Assembly (NCBI RefSeq): GCF_021134715.1
Contig: NC_060027.1
Span: 3,410,001-3,474,000, forward strand
Origin: Daphnia pulex
Taxonomy: Eukaryota > Arthropoda > Branchiopoda > Diplostraca > Daphniidae
Direction: 5' to 3'
Length of the DNA: 64,000 nucleotides
The notes under the pieces are model-generated. The model saw nothing but the letters and a program-made list of their open reading frames with translations, did not search any database and had not been told where the DNA came from. Shown one piece after another: positions 23,859 to 34,255 of this stretch. The translations under genes were made by a program, and so were the position numbers. Position 1 is the first letter of the stretch, and every line of letters begins with the position of its first letter.

Positions 23859-23931
23859 AGCATTCCTCTTAGCCCTATCCCTGATCGTAGTCTTTACCCT
23901 CTTAGTCTGTGGTTATCACCGATACACGACA

Positions 23932-26900
23932 GTTCGTCTGCATTGGGCATTCTGTAATCAGCATGCACGCAAATTTGTTAAGGCTCTAATAAAGCCATAC
24001 GCCACATGGTGAGTCAGCCATTAGCATATTTCAATATTTGTATTACTGTTTCAAAGTTTCAATCTTGGTTTCAGTTATTGAATTGTTTTATTGTAGTGAG
24101 CATTTTGCAAATTAGCCTGTTTACTCAAAAGTTTAAAGTATAAATGTATGAAACAGTCTATGTTCCCAGATCACGTTGACGCAACAAGTGATGAAGAATG
24201 CTGGATTGTTTCGCATTCGATTTTTTTCAATCTAATCTATTACTAAAATGAAATAAGTGCTGTTAGAAAATTTGGTTCAGTGTGTTTTTTATGTCAAAAT
24301 CACCCCACCATTGGGGTGGCACCTGGTTGCGCACCAGCGCCACAACAGCAAGCATGATGTAAGATTATACCGATAAGTAATACCATTATTCTTATCTTTT
24401 ATTATAGCAGCAAGTTTAAGCTCTCCAAGTAAAGCGTGAATTTACCTCTGTTTCTTAAAAATCCAGCAATGTAGGACAAGTACTTGGTGAAGTGAACTCT
24501 AACTTTCAGCGAAAGCTTCACCTACCTGTGTGAACTGCCAGACACATTGCCGAAAATAAGAAGAATTCCAATCTCCAGTCTACTGGAAGATTGGCATGTA
24601 TTACAATCTCAGAACGGTAACAAAATATTGAAGAAAATCCAATGGGAAGAATGAAAACTTTGGTGTGAAAAAGTGCAGACTCGTTGAAAGGTAACTCCAG
24701 TTTTGCTTACATGTTCAAGACTAAACAGAAAAAAGTTTAGTTTGCCAACTTTTAATCTTATCATTAAATGGTGAGATGGGATCTTCCACATCCCATCTCT
24801 TACAAATTGAACTACAAGTTTATGAGTATATGAAGATGTGATTATTTGTTAAAGTAAAAATAACTTCTTCTGGATATTTTAACAAATTCCTTATTTCTCT
24901 TTTCATATTCTGGAATCTTTTGGTCACGACCAACATGAGCTCAAAAGCTGGTTCATTGCACAGCGCATCTTTGTCGAAAAAACTAACCTCTGACAAGAAA
25001 TTGGCCTATCGTTATGGATAACGATTTGATTTAACAGTTACATGTTAAATGTGATCCTAAAGTAGAGCCAGAAGATACCGGTACGCCAACATCCAACGGT
25101 GGGCGCTCAAATTACCTTACGATTCATAGTTCCGATGCAATCGCTATCAAGGAGAAAAGCAGTCGAAATGTCCTTTACCAACTGATGTCATCTTCAAGTT
25201 GGTCACGAAAGTGAGGAACAAGACGTATGTCAACCAGTACACGAACAATCCTCTTGCGCTCAATTGTGGTAAACGAACTTTCGGCGCATTTGTGATTCAA
25301 CAGTGAGATGGATGCCCATAAATTCTTTTCGATGCTCAATAATGAAATGCTTACCGTCTTCTTTGACTAATGGTAAAAGAGGGACCTAACTTTTGTTTAA
25401 ATTAATTTTCTCATTTCTGTGTCGACTTAATTAAATCTTTTATTTTTATGCATTTGTGGTAGATCGGCTTGAGGTTTAAATGAGATGCAACTTACAACCA
25501 CACCGACGTTGCAACCGGAGTTTTTGACATCTGCTGTCAGAACGTTTCCATGTAACTTTCACTCCACCATCACTACGGTAGGGTTTATTATTTATAATTA
25601 AAAACCCTTTATTATTTGCTGCGTGATTTATACAGTGTTTCGGGTTCGTGATGATATCATACTCGAAACTCTTAGCTATGCTCAAATGAGGTTCACCGTT
25701 TGCATAAATGTTCTGCTCATTTAAATGGGGGGGGGGGCAGGGGCATCTAGAATCAAGGCGTTGAATTTGACTTTTGAGCTGTTTTGATTTTTTTTTTTTT
25801 AATAATGATTAAGTATTTTGCGCTGTGATAGGTTTATCAAGTATCTGTATATCGACAGTCGTGTAGTATGTATTTCTAATAGCGCTACTAACTTGTACCG
25901 TTACGGTTAGGTTTGATATCCGTTTTTTATTTTGAATTTCAACGTTTTAAAAATTCTCAGCAGCATGGAAGATTCCCGCGGATGGTACTCTCCTACCATT
26001 GGCTATTCCCGGCTTTTGACAACCTCGGGTCAATTAGTCAATTACTTAGCCGTTTTCAACAGTAGCCTACATGCGAATCGCGAAGACGGGCGTCAGTATC
26101 ATACTGGACTGCCATTAGCGTTAAATAAATGAAATCTTCCGGTACTTTCATCGTTACAGGGTAACGTAAAATGGGGAAGTGTCGTTGGTTCCATCTTTCA
26201 CCGCATTGTGACATACAGGGTCTGTACTTTTTCTTCAACACCGTAGTTAGGCTAATAAAATCTCGTACTATGAATTTCAAAACGGATTACAGTTCTGCTG
26301 AGAGTAGCAAGCCTTTAGATTACGCACGGTTCTAAAATCTAGCGCATTTGCTGTTTTTATTTGCTGTAACCATCGGCACCCAACTACCCATTTCAGGTTG
26401 GAAGTCAGATATCAATTAAGATATTGGAATGCGAATCTCCTAACCCAAGGAATCCGATGCCACTATATATACTAGCATTTGAGCATCCGGTAATTATTTG
26501 TGTTTTTCGTTCTCTGGATGGCAGCAGAGCTTCATGAAATGGCAATGTTTCGCCTGATTTGGATGTTCAATCTCTTCTTGCTGGAAAAAGAGTGAATGCT
26601 ACAAGAAGATTTAACTGTGTTTTTATAGGGTTAATTTACCATCACTTAGCTTAAAGTCAAATGCCACAACAGTAAGTCTAAGCTGTTTAAGTTTATTGTG
26701 ACTGTTGATTGTCTCTGCATGTGAAGAATCTAGTGATGAGGGATGAGTACATGTTGAAGTGAACTCATACATTCAGTGGCAGCCAACTCCTACATAAATT
26801 ATGTTACACATCATTTCATCTGAAAATGAAGAATCATGGGTTGTGGTTTCACATATTGAAACTTCCCATGCAAACAAACAATAAGATTATTTTGTAAGAC

Positions 26901-28041
26901 TTTGGCAACTTTTTATTGTATGTATATTTTAAATTAACTTGCAATTATGTTATATGGATATGTTGCAGAATTCCTTATTTCTCTACTCAGACTCTGGAAT
27001 ATTTGGGTTACGACCGACGAAGAAACTGGCATCCTGGAAGAAATTGACGATAGTGAAGGAACTATTGTTGTGGAATACCGAGCAGCCTCATTGCCCCATC
27101 AATTCCAACAGCCTGCTCACAGTTTTGAAACAGAATTTGGAAAGGCCGTTTGTCGAGAGCAAAAAACAATGAGAAACAAGAATTATTGAAGCAGGCAGTC
27201 CCCACGATACACAGTATAGTTGACAAAACAACGTGAAGGTCAACACAATTAAAGTAAAAAGTTTTTTCATTAAAAGACGCTAATAATTAATTTTAATTTT
27301 AATTTCAGCAACAGAAAATCCTTTCATGATCCCATTTCATCAGCTAAAATTTCTGAAATAAAGTTTATTTTCAGGAATGTGTTCGACATCATTGGGATAA
27401 GTTAAAATGTGTGTTATAGGTTACTCACTCAATTGGTGAATGTCAATTTTTTTTTTCATTGAATAGCCAATGAAAGTAGTTTCTCGCCAACTAGACTAGC
27501 CAAAGTAAGTGTCTCTTAACTTGTGTTGTACTTTGACTACAATATGTGTATAAGATCATTTCTAATCATAAGAAAACATAAGACTATATGTCCAATCAAT
27601 AAGAAGAATTTAAGTGAATGTAAATTACTATCTGTTTTCACTTATCAGGGAAACTGTCTCGTCTTATTAACAGGAGTTCGGAGAAAATTTTGACTGTAGA
27701 AACCATTATTTTGTTGAAAAGTGTCAATGTACAAGTTAAATGCATCTTCATTTGTATAGTATTGTCTGCAATATTTAATTTGTCTTGATTTACGTTTCAA
27801 CTTGTTTCGTAGGTTGTTCTGAGTAGGTGTCTGAGCTGCAGTCCAAGTTCGGAATCTAGGCCAGAATCAAGGGATTGTAGATTATATGATGTGGCCTAGG
27901 ATGGAGAATTGCCTTCATGGTCTATTTTGAGCGTATGAGAAGTTCCAACGGAAAATTATCCTTTTGGTAAATGATTTTTGTGTAGACCATTACAGCAATT
28001 GTGTTCTGATGTTTTATTATACAAACTAATTTTGGCAACAG
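23932..28041. other. Intergenic, no intact gene recognised
   Basis: Short ORFs only. There is a CACCCCA/TGGGGTG hairpin followed directly by a GGC..CTGGT/ACCAG..GCC hairpin at 24299-24342, a poly-G run near 25728, and a diverged duplication described separately. Confidence 0.4.
24341..27030 (+). repeat. Old diverged direct duplication (24.34-24.93 kb and 26.66-27.03 kb)
   Basis: Three landmarks recur in the same order and strand: CCACAACAG-AAG (24340 and 26665), GAAGTGAACTC followed by TTCAG (24490 and 26757), and AATTCCTTATTTCTC followed by CTGGAAT and ACGACC (24885 and 26969). Offsets shrink from about 2320 to 2085 bp, so the copies differ by indels. This could be an old mobile element or a gene-fragment duplication; no coding product is recognised. 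Confidence 0.4.
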
Positions 28042-28140
28042 GTAAAGTGGTTTGACGCCACGAAAGAAAACGATATGGTCAAAGAACGTTTCATGAGTTT
28101 TCTTGCCGGGAATACGGAATATGACATGGAAATAAATCGA
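28042..28140 (+). CDS. Isolated candidate exon, 33 codons, no family recognised
   Basis: A 99-nt open stretch is bounded by a good acceptor (TTGGCAACAG) and donor (GTAAGG), and reads VKWFDATKENDMVKERFMSF then LAGNTEYDMEINR without stops, a protein-like composition. I find no partner exon nearby on the plus strand, and the downstream side runs into the oppositely oriented coiled-coil gene. It is probably a stray or duplicated exon; it may also be chance. Confidence 0.25.
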
Positions 28141-28283
28141 GTAAGGTAATCGAGTAGTTACGAAAAATTTTATTGAAACATGCAAAGAATACTGTTAATG
28201 CTTAAACAATTGAAGAGGAAAGTAAGCAGACCTAAAACATTTTAAATTAGCCTCTTCCTGTTACGATTGTTTAGAAATGTGTT

Positions 28284-31200
28284 TTAATTTTGGTTGTTTG
28301 TGTTGTCGTCTGCTTTAGGATCATCATGGAAGAGACTGTCAGCTTTTTCTCGGAGATGCGAAGCCTTTTCTTCTATCAAAAACCCAGAGTGCTCCAGTAA
28401 TTGGATCCAAGTCTTTGGAGGTACTCTAGTTAACACTCCATGTTTGACCAACCATTCCTCTAAAGTTTCATTAATTCCAACCGGATCTTCTTTATCTTCC
28501 GGTTTTAACAAATCAGATGGGGCTTCTTCTTTCGCATGTCTTACAGCTTGTTGTAATGTTTTCAGAGCTTCTGTCAGTGCTGCAGCTTGTTCAGTGGCAA
28601 GCGCTTCAGCTTGTTGTCGGGCAGTGGCTGCAGAATGTACCACTTCATTTTTCTCATCGGTCAATTTCAATAGCAGTTCCTTTTGATTGTGATACTCTTC
28701 CGTCAAAGTTTTGATATCTTCTTTGCACGAGACTAAAGCGGATTTTTCTTCATCGAAGTTGGATTTTAGCTGATCAATGTGCGCTTTCTGGTTCATCAAT
28801 TCGGTGTTTGCCTGTTCCAAAAGTCGATTCTTGTCTTCCGTTTCCGTTTGAGCAGCTTTAACTGCATCCGTCAATGCAGATTTTTCGAGTTCGATAGTGG
28901 ATTTTTGGTTATTGAAGTGAGCTTTTAAGCTCGTCAACTCGGTTTGCGTTGCATCCAAAAGTTTGCTATTTTTTTCTTTTTCCGTTTCAGCGAGGTTAGT
29001 CGCATCCACTAAAGCGGATTTTAGCTGATCATATTGCACTTTCTGGTTCATCAATTCAGTTTTTGCCTGTTCCAAAAGTCGATTCTTGTCTTCCGTTTCC
29101 GTTTGAGCAGCTTTAACTGCATCCGCCAATGCAGTCTTTTCGAGTTCGATAGTGGATTTTTGATTATTGAAGTGCGCTGTTAAGCTCATCAACTGAGTTT
29201 GCGTTTCATCCAAAAGTTTGCTTTGTTTTTCTTTTTCTTCATCGAAGTTGGATTTTAGCTGATCAATGTGCGCTTTCTGGTTCATCAATTCGGTGTTTGC
29301 CTGTTCCAAAAGTCGATTCTTGTCTTCCGTTTCCGTTTGAGCAGCTTTAACTGCATCCGTCAATGCAGATTTTTCGAGTTCGATAGTGGATTTTTGGTTA
29401 TTGAAGTGAGCTTTTAAGCTCGTCAACTCGGTTTGCGTTGCATCCAAAAGTTTGCTATTTTTTTCTTTTTCCGTTTTAGCGAGGTTAATCTCATCCACTA
29501 AAGCTGATTTTTCTTCATCGAAGTTGGATTTTAGCTGATCATATTGCACTTTCTGGTTCATCAATTCAGTTTTTGCCTGTTCCAAAAGTCGATTCTTGTC
29601 TTCCGTTTCCGTTTGAGCAGCTTTAACTGCATCCGCCAATGCAGTCTTTTCGAGTTCGATAGTGGATTTTTGATTATTGAAGTGCGCTGTTAAGCTCATC
29701 AACTGAGTTTGCGTTTCATCCAAAAGTTTGCTTTGTTTTTCTTTTTCTTCATCGAAGTTGGATTTTAGCTGATCAATGTGCGCTTTCTGGTTCATCAATT
29801 CGGTGTTTGCCTGTTCCAAAAGTCGATTCTTGTCTTCCGTTTCCGTTTGAGCAGCTTTAACTGCATCCGTCAATGCAGATTTTTCGAGTTCGATAGTGGA
29901 TTTTTGGTTATTGAAGTGAGCTTTTAAGCTCGTCAACTCGGTTTGCGTTTCATCCAAAAGTTTGCTTTGTTTTTCTTTTTCCGTTTCAGCGAGGTTAGTC
30001 GCATCCACTAAAGCGGATTTTAGCTGATCATATTGCGCTTTCTGGTTCATCAATTCAGTTTTTGCCTGTTCCAAAAGTCGATTCTTGTCTTCCGTTTCCG
30101 TTTGAGCAGCTTTAACTGCATCCGTCAATGCAGATTTTTCGAGTTCGATAGTGGATTTTTGGTTATTGAAGTGAGCTTTTAAGCTCGTCAACTCGGTTTG
30201 CGTTGCATCCAAAAGTTTGCTATTTTTTTCTTTTTCCGTTTCAGCGAGGTTAGTCGCATCCACTAAAGCGGATTTTAGCTGATCATATTGCGCTTTCTGG
30301 TTCATCAATTCAGTTTTTGCCTGTTCCAAAAGTCGATTCTTGTCTTCCGTTTCCGTTTGAGCAGCTTTAACTGCATCCGTCAATGCAGATTTTTCGAGTT
30401 CGATAGTGGATTTTTGGTTATTGAAGTGAGCTTTTAAGCTCGTCAACTCGGTTTGCGTTGCATCCAAAAGTTTGCTATTTTTTTCTTTTTCCGTTTCAGC
30501 GAGGTTAGTCGCATCCACTAAAGCGGATTTTAGCTGATCATATTGCACTTTCTGGTTCATCAATTCAGTTTTTGCCTGTTCCAAAAGTCGATTCTTGTCT
30601 TCCGTTTCCGTTTGAGCAGCTTTAACTGCATCCGCCAATGCAGTCTTTTCGAGTTCGATAGTGGATTTTTGATTATTGAAGTGCGCTGTTAAGCTCATCA
30701 ACTGAGTTTGCGTTTCATCCAAAAGTTTGCTTTGTTTTTCTTTTTCTTCATCGAAGTTGGATTTTAGCTGATCATATTGCGCTTTCTGGTTCATCAATTC
30801 GGTGTTTGCCTGTTCCAAAAGTCGATTCTTGTCTTCCGTTTCCGTTTGAGCAGCTTTAACTGCATCCGTCAATGCAGATTTTTCGAGTTCGATAGTGGAT
30901 TTTTGGTTATTGAAGTGAGCTTTTAAGCTCGTCAACTCGGTTTGCGTTGCATCCAAAAGTTTGCTATTTTTTTCTTTTTCCGTTTTAGCGAGGTTAATCT
31001 CATCCACTAAAGCTGATTTTTCTTCATCGAAGTTGGATTTTAGCTGATCATATTGCGCTTTCTGGTTCATCAATTCGGTGTTTGCCTGTTCCAAAAGTCG
31101 ATTCTTGTCTTCCGTTTCCGTTTGAGCAGCTTTAACTGCATCCGTCAATGGAGATTTTTCGAGTTCGATGGTGGATTTTTGATAATTGAAATGCGCTTTT

Positions 31201-31961
31201 AAGCTCGTCAACTCGGTTTGCGTTTCATCCAAAAGTTTGCTATTTTTTTCTTTTTCCGTTTTAGCGAGGTTAATCTCATCCACTAAAGCTGATTTTTCTT
31301 CATCGAAGTTGGATTTTAGCTGATCAATGTGCGCTTTCTGGTTCATCAATTCGGTGTTTGCCTGTTCCAAAAGTCGATTCTTGTCTTCCGTTTCCGTTTG
31401 AGCAGCTTTAACTGCATCCGCCAATGCAGTCTTTTCGAGTTCGATAGTGGATATTTTATTATTGAATTGCGCTTTTAAGCTCGTCAACTCGGTTTTCGTT
31501 TTATCCAAAAGTTTGCTAGTTTTTTCTTTTTTCGATCTAGCGATGTTAATCGCTTCCACTAAAGCGGATTTTTCTTCATCGAGGATTGATTTTTGTAGAT
31601 CAAAGTTCGCTTTTAGTTCCGTCAGTTTTGTTTTAGTCTGCTCTAAAACTAAAAGTCTAATTTTTTCCTCGTCTGTTTTTGCGAGTTTATTCGCATCCAC
31701 TAAATCGGATTTTTCTTTATCGAGGATTGATTTTTGTAGATCAAAGTTCGCTTTCAGTTCAGTCATTTCGTAGTTTGCCTGTTCCAAAAGTTGACTATTT
31801 TCCTCGTTTTTTGATTTAGCGTTTTCGATTTTGGTTTCTTTTGGTGTGACATGTTTGGTAGTTTTGTCAGTTAAAAACACACTTTGTAATAAATCGATAA
31901 TCAACGCCCATCCGTAAAGTAAGAATATTCCAACAGTGAACACAGCGAGTGAAGTAAACAT
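28284..31961 (-). CDS. Membrane-anchored tandem-repeat coiled-coil protein, 1225 residues, single exon
   Basis: One uninterrupted reading frame. Residues about 3-26 (TSLAVFTVGIFLLYGWALII and on) form one hydrophobic helix with almost no N-terminal charge before it and a basic flank after it (TDKTTKHVTPKETK), which predicts an N-terminal anchor with the rest in the cytosol. From about residue 45 to 1060 the sequence is almost wholly Glu/Lys/Gln/Leu coiled coil. The first 200 residues hold older, diverged repeats (ELKANFDLQKSILD). The core holds 11 copies of a unit starting NRLLEQA-TELMNQK. The C-terminus breaks the pattern: an Ala/Gln helix (ATARQQAEALATEQAAALTE), then a Pro/Asp linker and a non-repetitive end (ETLEEWLVKHGVL, TWIQLLEHSGFLIEEK) ending DDNTNNQN. 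The plan recalls ER-anchored kinectin and p180/RRBP1, but I see no sequence match beyond coiled coil. The lack of introns contrasts with every neighbour and could reflect retroposition or a young gene. Confidence 0.88.
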   Translation of the reverse strand: MFTSLAVFTVGIFLLYGWALIIDLLQSVFLTDKTTKHVTPKETKIENAKSKNEENSQLLEQANYEMTELKANFDLQKSILDKEKSDLVDANKLAKTDEEKIRLLVLEQTKTKLTELKANFDLQKSILDEEKSALVEAINIARSKKEKTSKLLDKTKTELTSLKAQFNNKISTIELEKTALADAVKAAQTETEDKNRLLEQANTELMNQKAHIDQLKSNFDEEKSALVDEINLAKTEKEKNSKLLDETQTELTSLKAHFNYQKSTIELEKSPLTDAVKAAQTETEDKNRLLEQANTELMNQKAQYDQLKSNFDEEKSALVDEINLAKTEKEKNSKLLDATQTELTSLKAHFNNQKSTIELEKSALTDAVKAAQTETEDKNRLLEQANTELMNQKAQYDQLKSNFDEEKEKQSKLLDETQTQLMSLTAHFNNQKSTIELEKTALADAVKAAQTETEDKNRLLEQAKTELMNQKVQYDQLKSALVDATNLAETEKEKNSKLLDATQTELTSLKAHFNNQKSTIELEKSALTDAVKAAQTETEDKNRLLEQAKTELMNQKAQYDQLKSALVDATNLAETEKEKNSKLLDATQTELTSLKAHFNNQKSTIELEKSALTDAVKAAQTETEDKNRLLEQAKTELMNQKAQYDQLKSALVDATNLAETEKEKQSKLLDETQTELTSLKAHFNNQKSTIELEKSALTDAVKAAQTETEDKNRLLEQANTELMNQKAHIDQLKSNFDEEKEKQSKLLDETQTQLMSLTAHFNNQKSTIELEKTALADAVKAAQTETEDKNRLLEQAKTELMNQKVQYDQLKSNFDEEKSALVDEINLAKTEKEKNSKLLDATQTELTSLKAHFNNQKSTIELEKSALTDAVKAAQTETEDKNRLLEQANTELMNQKAHIDQLKSNFDEEKEKQSKLLDETQTQLMSLTAHFNNQKSTIELEKTALADAVKAAQTETEDKNRLLEQAKTELMNQKVQYDQLKSALVDATNLAETEKEKNSKLLDATQTELTSLKAHFNNQKSTIELEKSALTDAVKAAQTETEDKNRLLEQANTELMNQKAHIDQLKSNFDEEKSALVSCKEDIKTLTEEYHNQKELLLKLTDEKNEVVHSAATARQQAEALATEQAAALTEALKTLQQAVRHAKEEAPSDLLKPEDKEDPVGINETLEEWLVKHGVLTRVPPKTWIQLLEHSGFLIEEKASHLREKADSLFHDDPKADDNTNNQN
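28741..31480 (-). repeat. Eleven near-identical coding repeat units of 234, 255 or 276 bp
   Basis: The anchor GATTCTTGTCTTCCG occurs at 28826, 29081, 29315, 29591, 29825, 30080, 30335, 30590, 30824, 31100 and 31376. Spacings are 255, 234, 276, 234, 255, 255, 255, 234, 276 and 276 bp, that is 85, 78 or 92 codons. All length differences are multiples of 21 bp. The 85-type lacks SNFDEEK; the 78-type lacks the 14 residues SALVDEINLAKTEK. Units are almost identical in DNA, so the array is young or kept uniform by conversion. Confidence 0.95.
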
Positions 31962-33915
31962 TTTTGTTGCTGAAGTTTTGGGTTTTAGTTGATTTGTTCA
32001 ACAGTACCTTATGCGGTGTTTTCGTGGGTTCTTTATAGATTCTGCTCTGTCATCTTTGATTAGCATGTATGCCGTTTACCGCGTTTTTGCGTATATTTAT
32101 ATTTATAGATTTCCAATTTCGAAATTATTTGCATATTTCAATGCAGAAAAATTTTTCACTTATATTTCAAACAAGAAATTCACAAAATTACTTAATTTCT
32201 GTTGTCTATTTCCGATTTCTGCGAATTTAATGTCCATTTGCTTCCTGTGTAATTCCAGCACAAAAAATAGTTGTGAATTTTGACACTAGATGGCTGTAAA
32301 ATTGTTCCGTCCAGTCTTCTGTCATGAAGTACAGACAGGTACAGACAGGTACAGACAGTCTGTACTAAATGCGTCTGTCGACGCTAAATGAAATAATTCG
32401 GCTGTCGCTAGGTTTAAATTATTTCCACTAGCTAGCCTAGCGTGACGAGTGTGAAGCCTAAATCTGTGTCACAGTTAAAAGAAAATGTTTAATAATTAAA
32501 TGATTAATTAAATGTTATAATTAAATGTTAAATATTTCTTATTTTATTTAAGATTTAGGCCATTACAATTTAATTTTGTAATTTGTATGACAACGATATA
32601 TTGCATACATTAAATTTCGAGTATATGCTAATAACTGTTTTAATTTTTAGGTCATAATTAGATTTATGGGAACCAATTTTTAACAGTATTTACTTGTGTT
32701 TTATCTTCTTGTCCTATGTAATTTCTCACTCTCTATAACACGTGAGACGCCCCACGAGACTTATATGGTAGTCTTATGCAGTTGAGCTGTCTGAATTCAA
32801 TTCTGAAAGCATTCTGGAAGCAATTCATCCTTTCCGTCCAGTCTTCCGTGGCTGGCTGTTAAGGAATATGTTGGCTATCACTAGGTGGCTGTAATGAAGG
32901 GCACTAGATGGCACGAGTGTTTTCGTTAAAGACGAAATTCCGCCATTTTCTTTTCTGCAAATTTCGAAAACGATCGTTACTTATTCCATTCCTTTTTTTT
33001 TTCTTGAAATTTTTCGTCTTAAAAATGGTAATTCTTGCTTGGATTCCTTAGACTACTAAATTTTAAATATTTGTGTGGTTAATTTATAGGTAAAATCTAC
33101 TTTCAATTTCATCACAAGGCCTCAGGTGAAACTGCTGTACATTTTGGCAAAATGTCGTTTCTTGCTGCATGGCTGGATTGGCTGGACGTTTCCTGAGTTC
33201 GTTACATTCAGAAGCACTTTAGAACAGTTACAATATTCTTTTGACCTTTAAAGGCTACCAATTCATTATTTATTTTGGAAATTTACAGGTTATTTAGGAT
33301 TAGGAAATCATGTCCATTGGGCCAAATCTTCTGATGTTGCATGATGGATGTCCATTTTGGCGAAATATCATCTCTTGCTGTATGTCTCTTCCCATGCTGA
33401 AGCACTTCGCTTCACTTCAAAAGTAACTATGTTGATTACATTTTATTACCAGAAAACTAGATGTAGTTAATTTATGACAAGAGAGTAAATCTATTTATCT
33501 GATTTAAAGCTTATTGGTCTTGTAGAATTTAGTAAAGTTGACATTGGACATGCTTTTACATACAAGTAGGAAAATCTTGACAACTGAAGAATCCAAATAA
33601 CATTTTTCACATAATTGAAGTCCAGTAGAGCTGTTGCATGCAGTTTGTTGTGCTGGTGTTTGTACATCCTCAAGTTATTGAAGTCTTCAGCAGATTCAAT
33701 TCGTTGCTGCTGTCTATCTTGTGGCCAACAACAAAAAAAAAGTGCAATTCAAGAGCTGACCACCATATGAGATTTAATTAAGGACAATTTAGGATTGATA
33801 GATCAGAGGTATTTTTTGCTGTCGCTACTATTTGGTTTAAACATTTAATCTAAATAAGCTCTTTTTTAGGTTAATCCCTCACCGTTGTTTTATGGAGGGA
33901 GTCAGCGTTGGTGTG
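31962..33915. other. Intergenic, no gene recognised
   Basis: Holds the promoter of the coiled-coil gene, three tandem copies of GTACAGACAG, several CTCF-like motifs (about 32284, 32879 and 32903), two related stretches sharing CCGTCCAGTCTTC (about 32309 and 32838), and a diverged duplicate of an ATTTTGGC-AAAT-TC-TTCTTGCTG block (about 33139 and 33352). Confidence 0.4.
32329..32358. repeat. Three tandem copies of a 10-bp unit GTACAGACAG
   Basis: Perfect head-to-tail decamers, followed at once by TCTGTACT, which can pair back with the repeat to form a small hairpin. Confidence 0.9.
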
Positions 33916-34255
33916 GCTCTGCAGTACTACGCCAATCACAGAGGGCAAATTGAATTGTCCGTTACGACCGGACGATGGAGCAGATTGCCTTCCCCAAGTT
34001 CCGGAAATGTGCGAGTATTTGACCACGAAAGGAAAGTGCGCATCTTCAACACGGCGGACGACTAGGGATCGAAAATGGCCGTTTTTTTCTAAGGAGTCGA
34101 CATGTTTACCCAAATGAAACGGTAGAAGAAATTGCGCTGACAGCCGTTCCTGTTTTGGGTCAGCTCGCACATGTCCATCTGGAGTCAAATCCTCTTCGAT
34201 TTGGTCGTCATTATCAACTTGGTTGTCGCCTTCTTTTATCCACTTGACACTGACG
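33916..34255 (+). pseudogene. IP3 receptor pseudogene fragment (region before and including the first channel helix)
   Basis: Read across frames, the plus strand keeps the order of an inositol 1,4,5-trisphosphate receptor: ALQYYANHRGQIE, then DRTMEQIAFP, VPEMCEYLT, KVRIFNTADD, GSKMAVFF, GVDMFTQMK, QPFLFWVSSHMSIWSQILFD and LVVIINLVVAFFYPLD. These correspond to the end of the regulatory domain and the first transmembrane helix of the receptor. The frame shifts at least twice and several in-frame stops interrupt it (in the GSKMAVFF to QPFLF stretch), so it is not functional. Only about 340 bp remains; flanking DNA does not continue the gene. A polypyrimidine-AG just upstream (cttttttag near 33868) hints that it came from genomic DNA with an intron rather than from mRNA. 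The 146-codon ORF on the opposite strand is its antisense shadow. Confidence 0.85.

Noticed and set aside
31447-31773. 108-codon plus-strand ORF
   Set aside because: Antisense of the coiled-coil gene; Ser/Phe-rich because the sense strand is Glu/Lys-rich.
28284-31961. Reading the coding array as satellite DNA or a CRISPR-like array
   Set aside because: Units keep one open frame of 1225 codons with heptad structure and no unique spacers.
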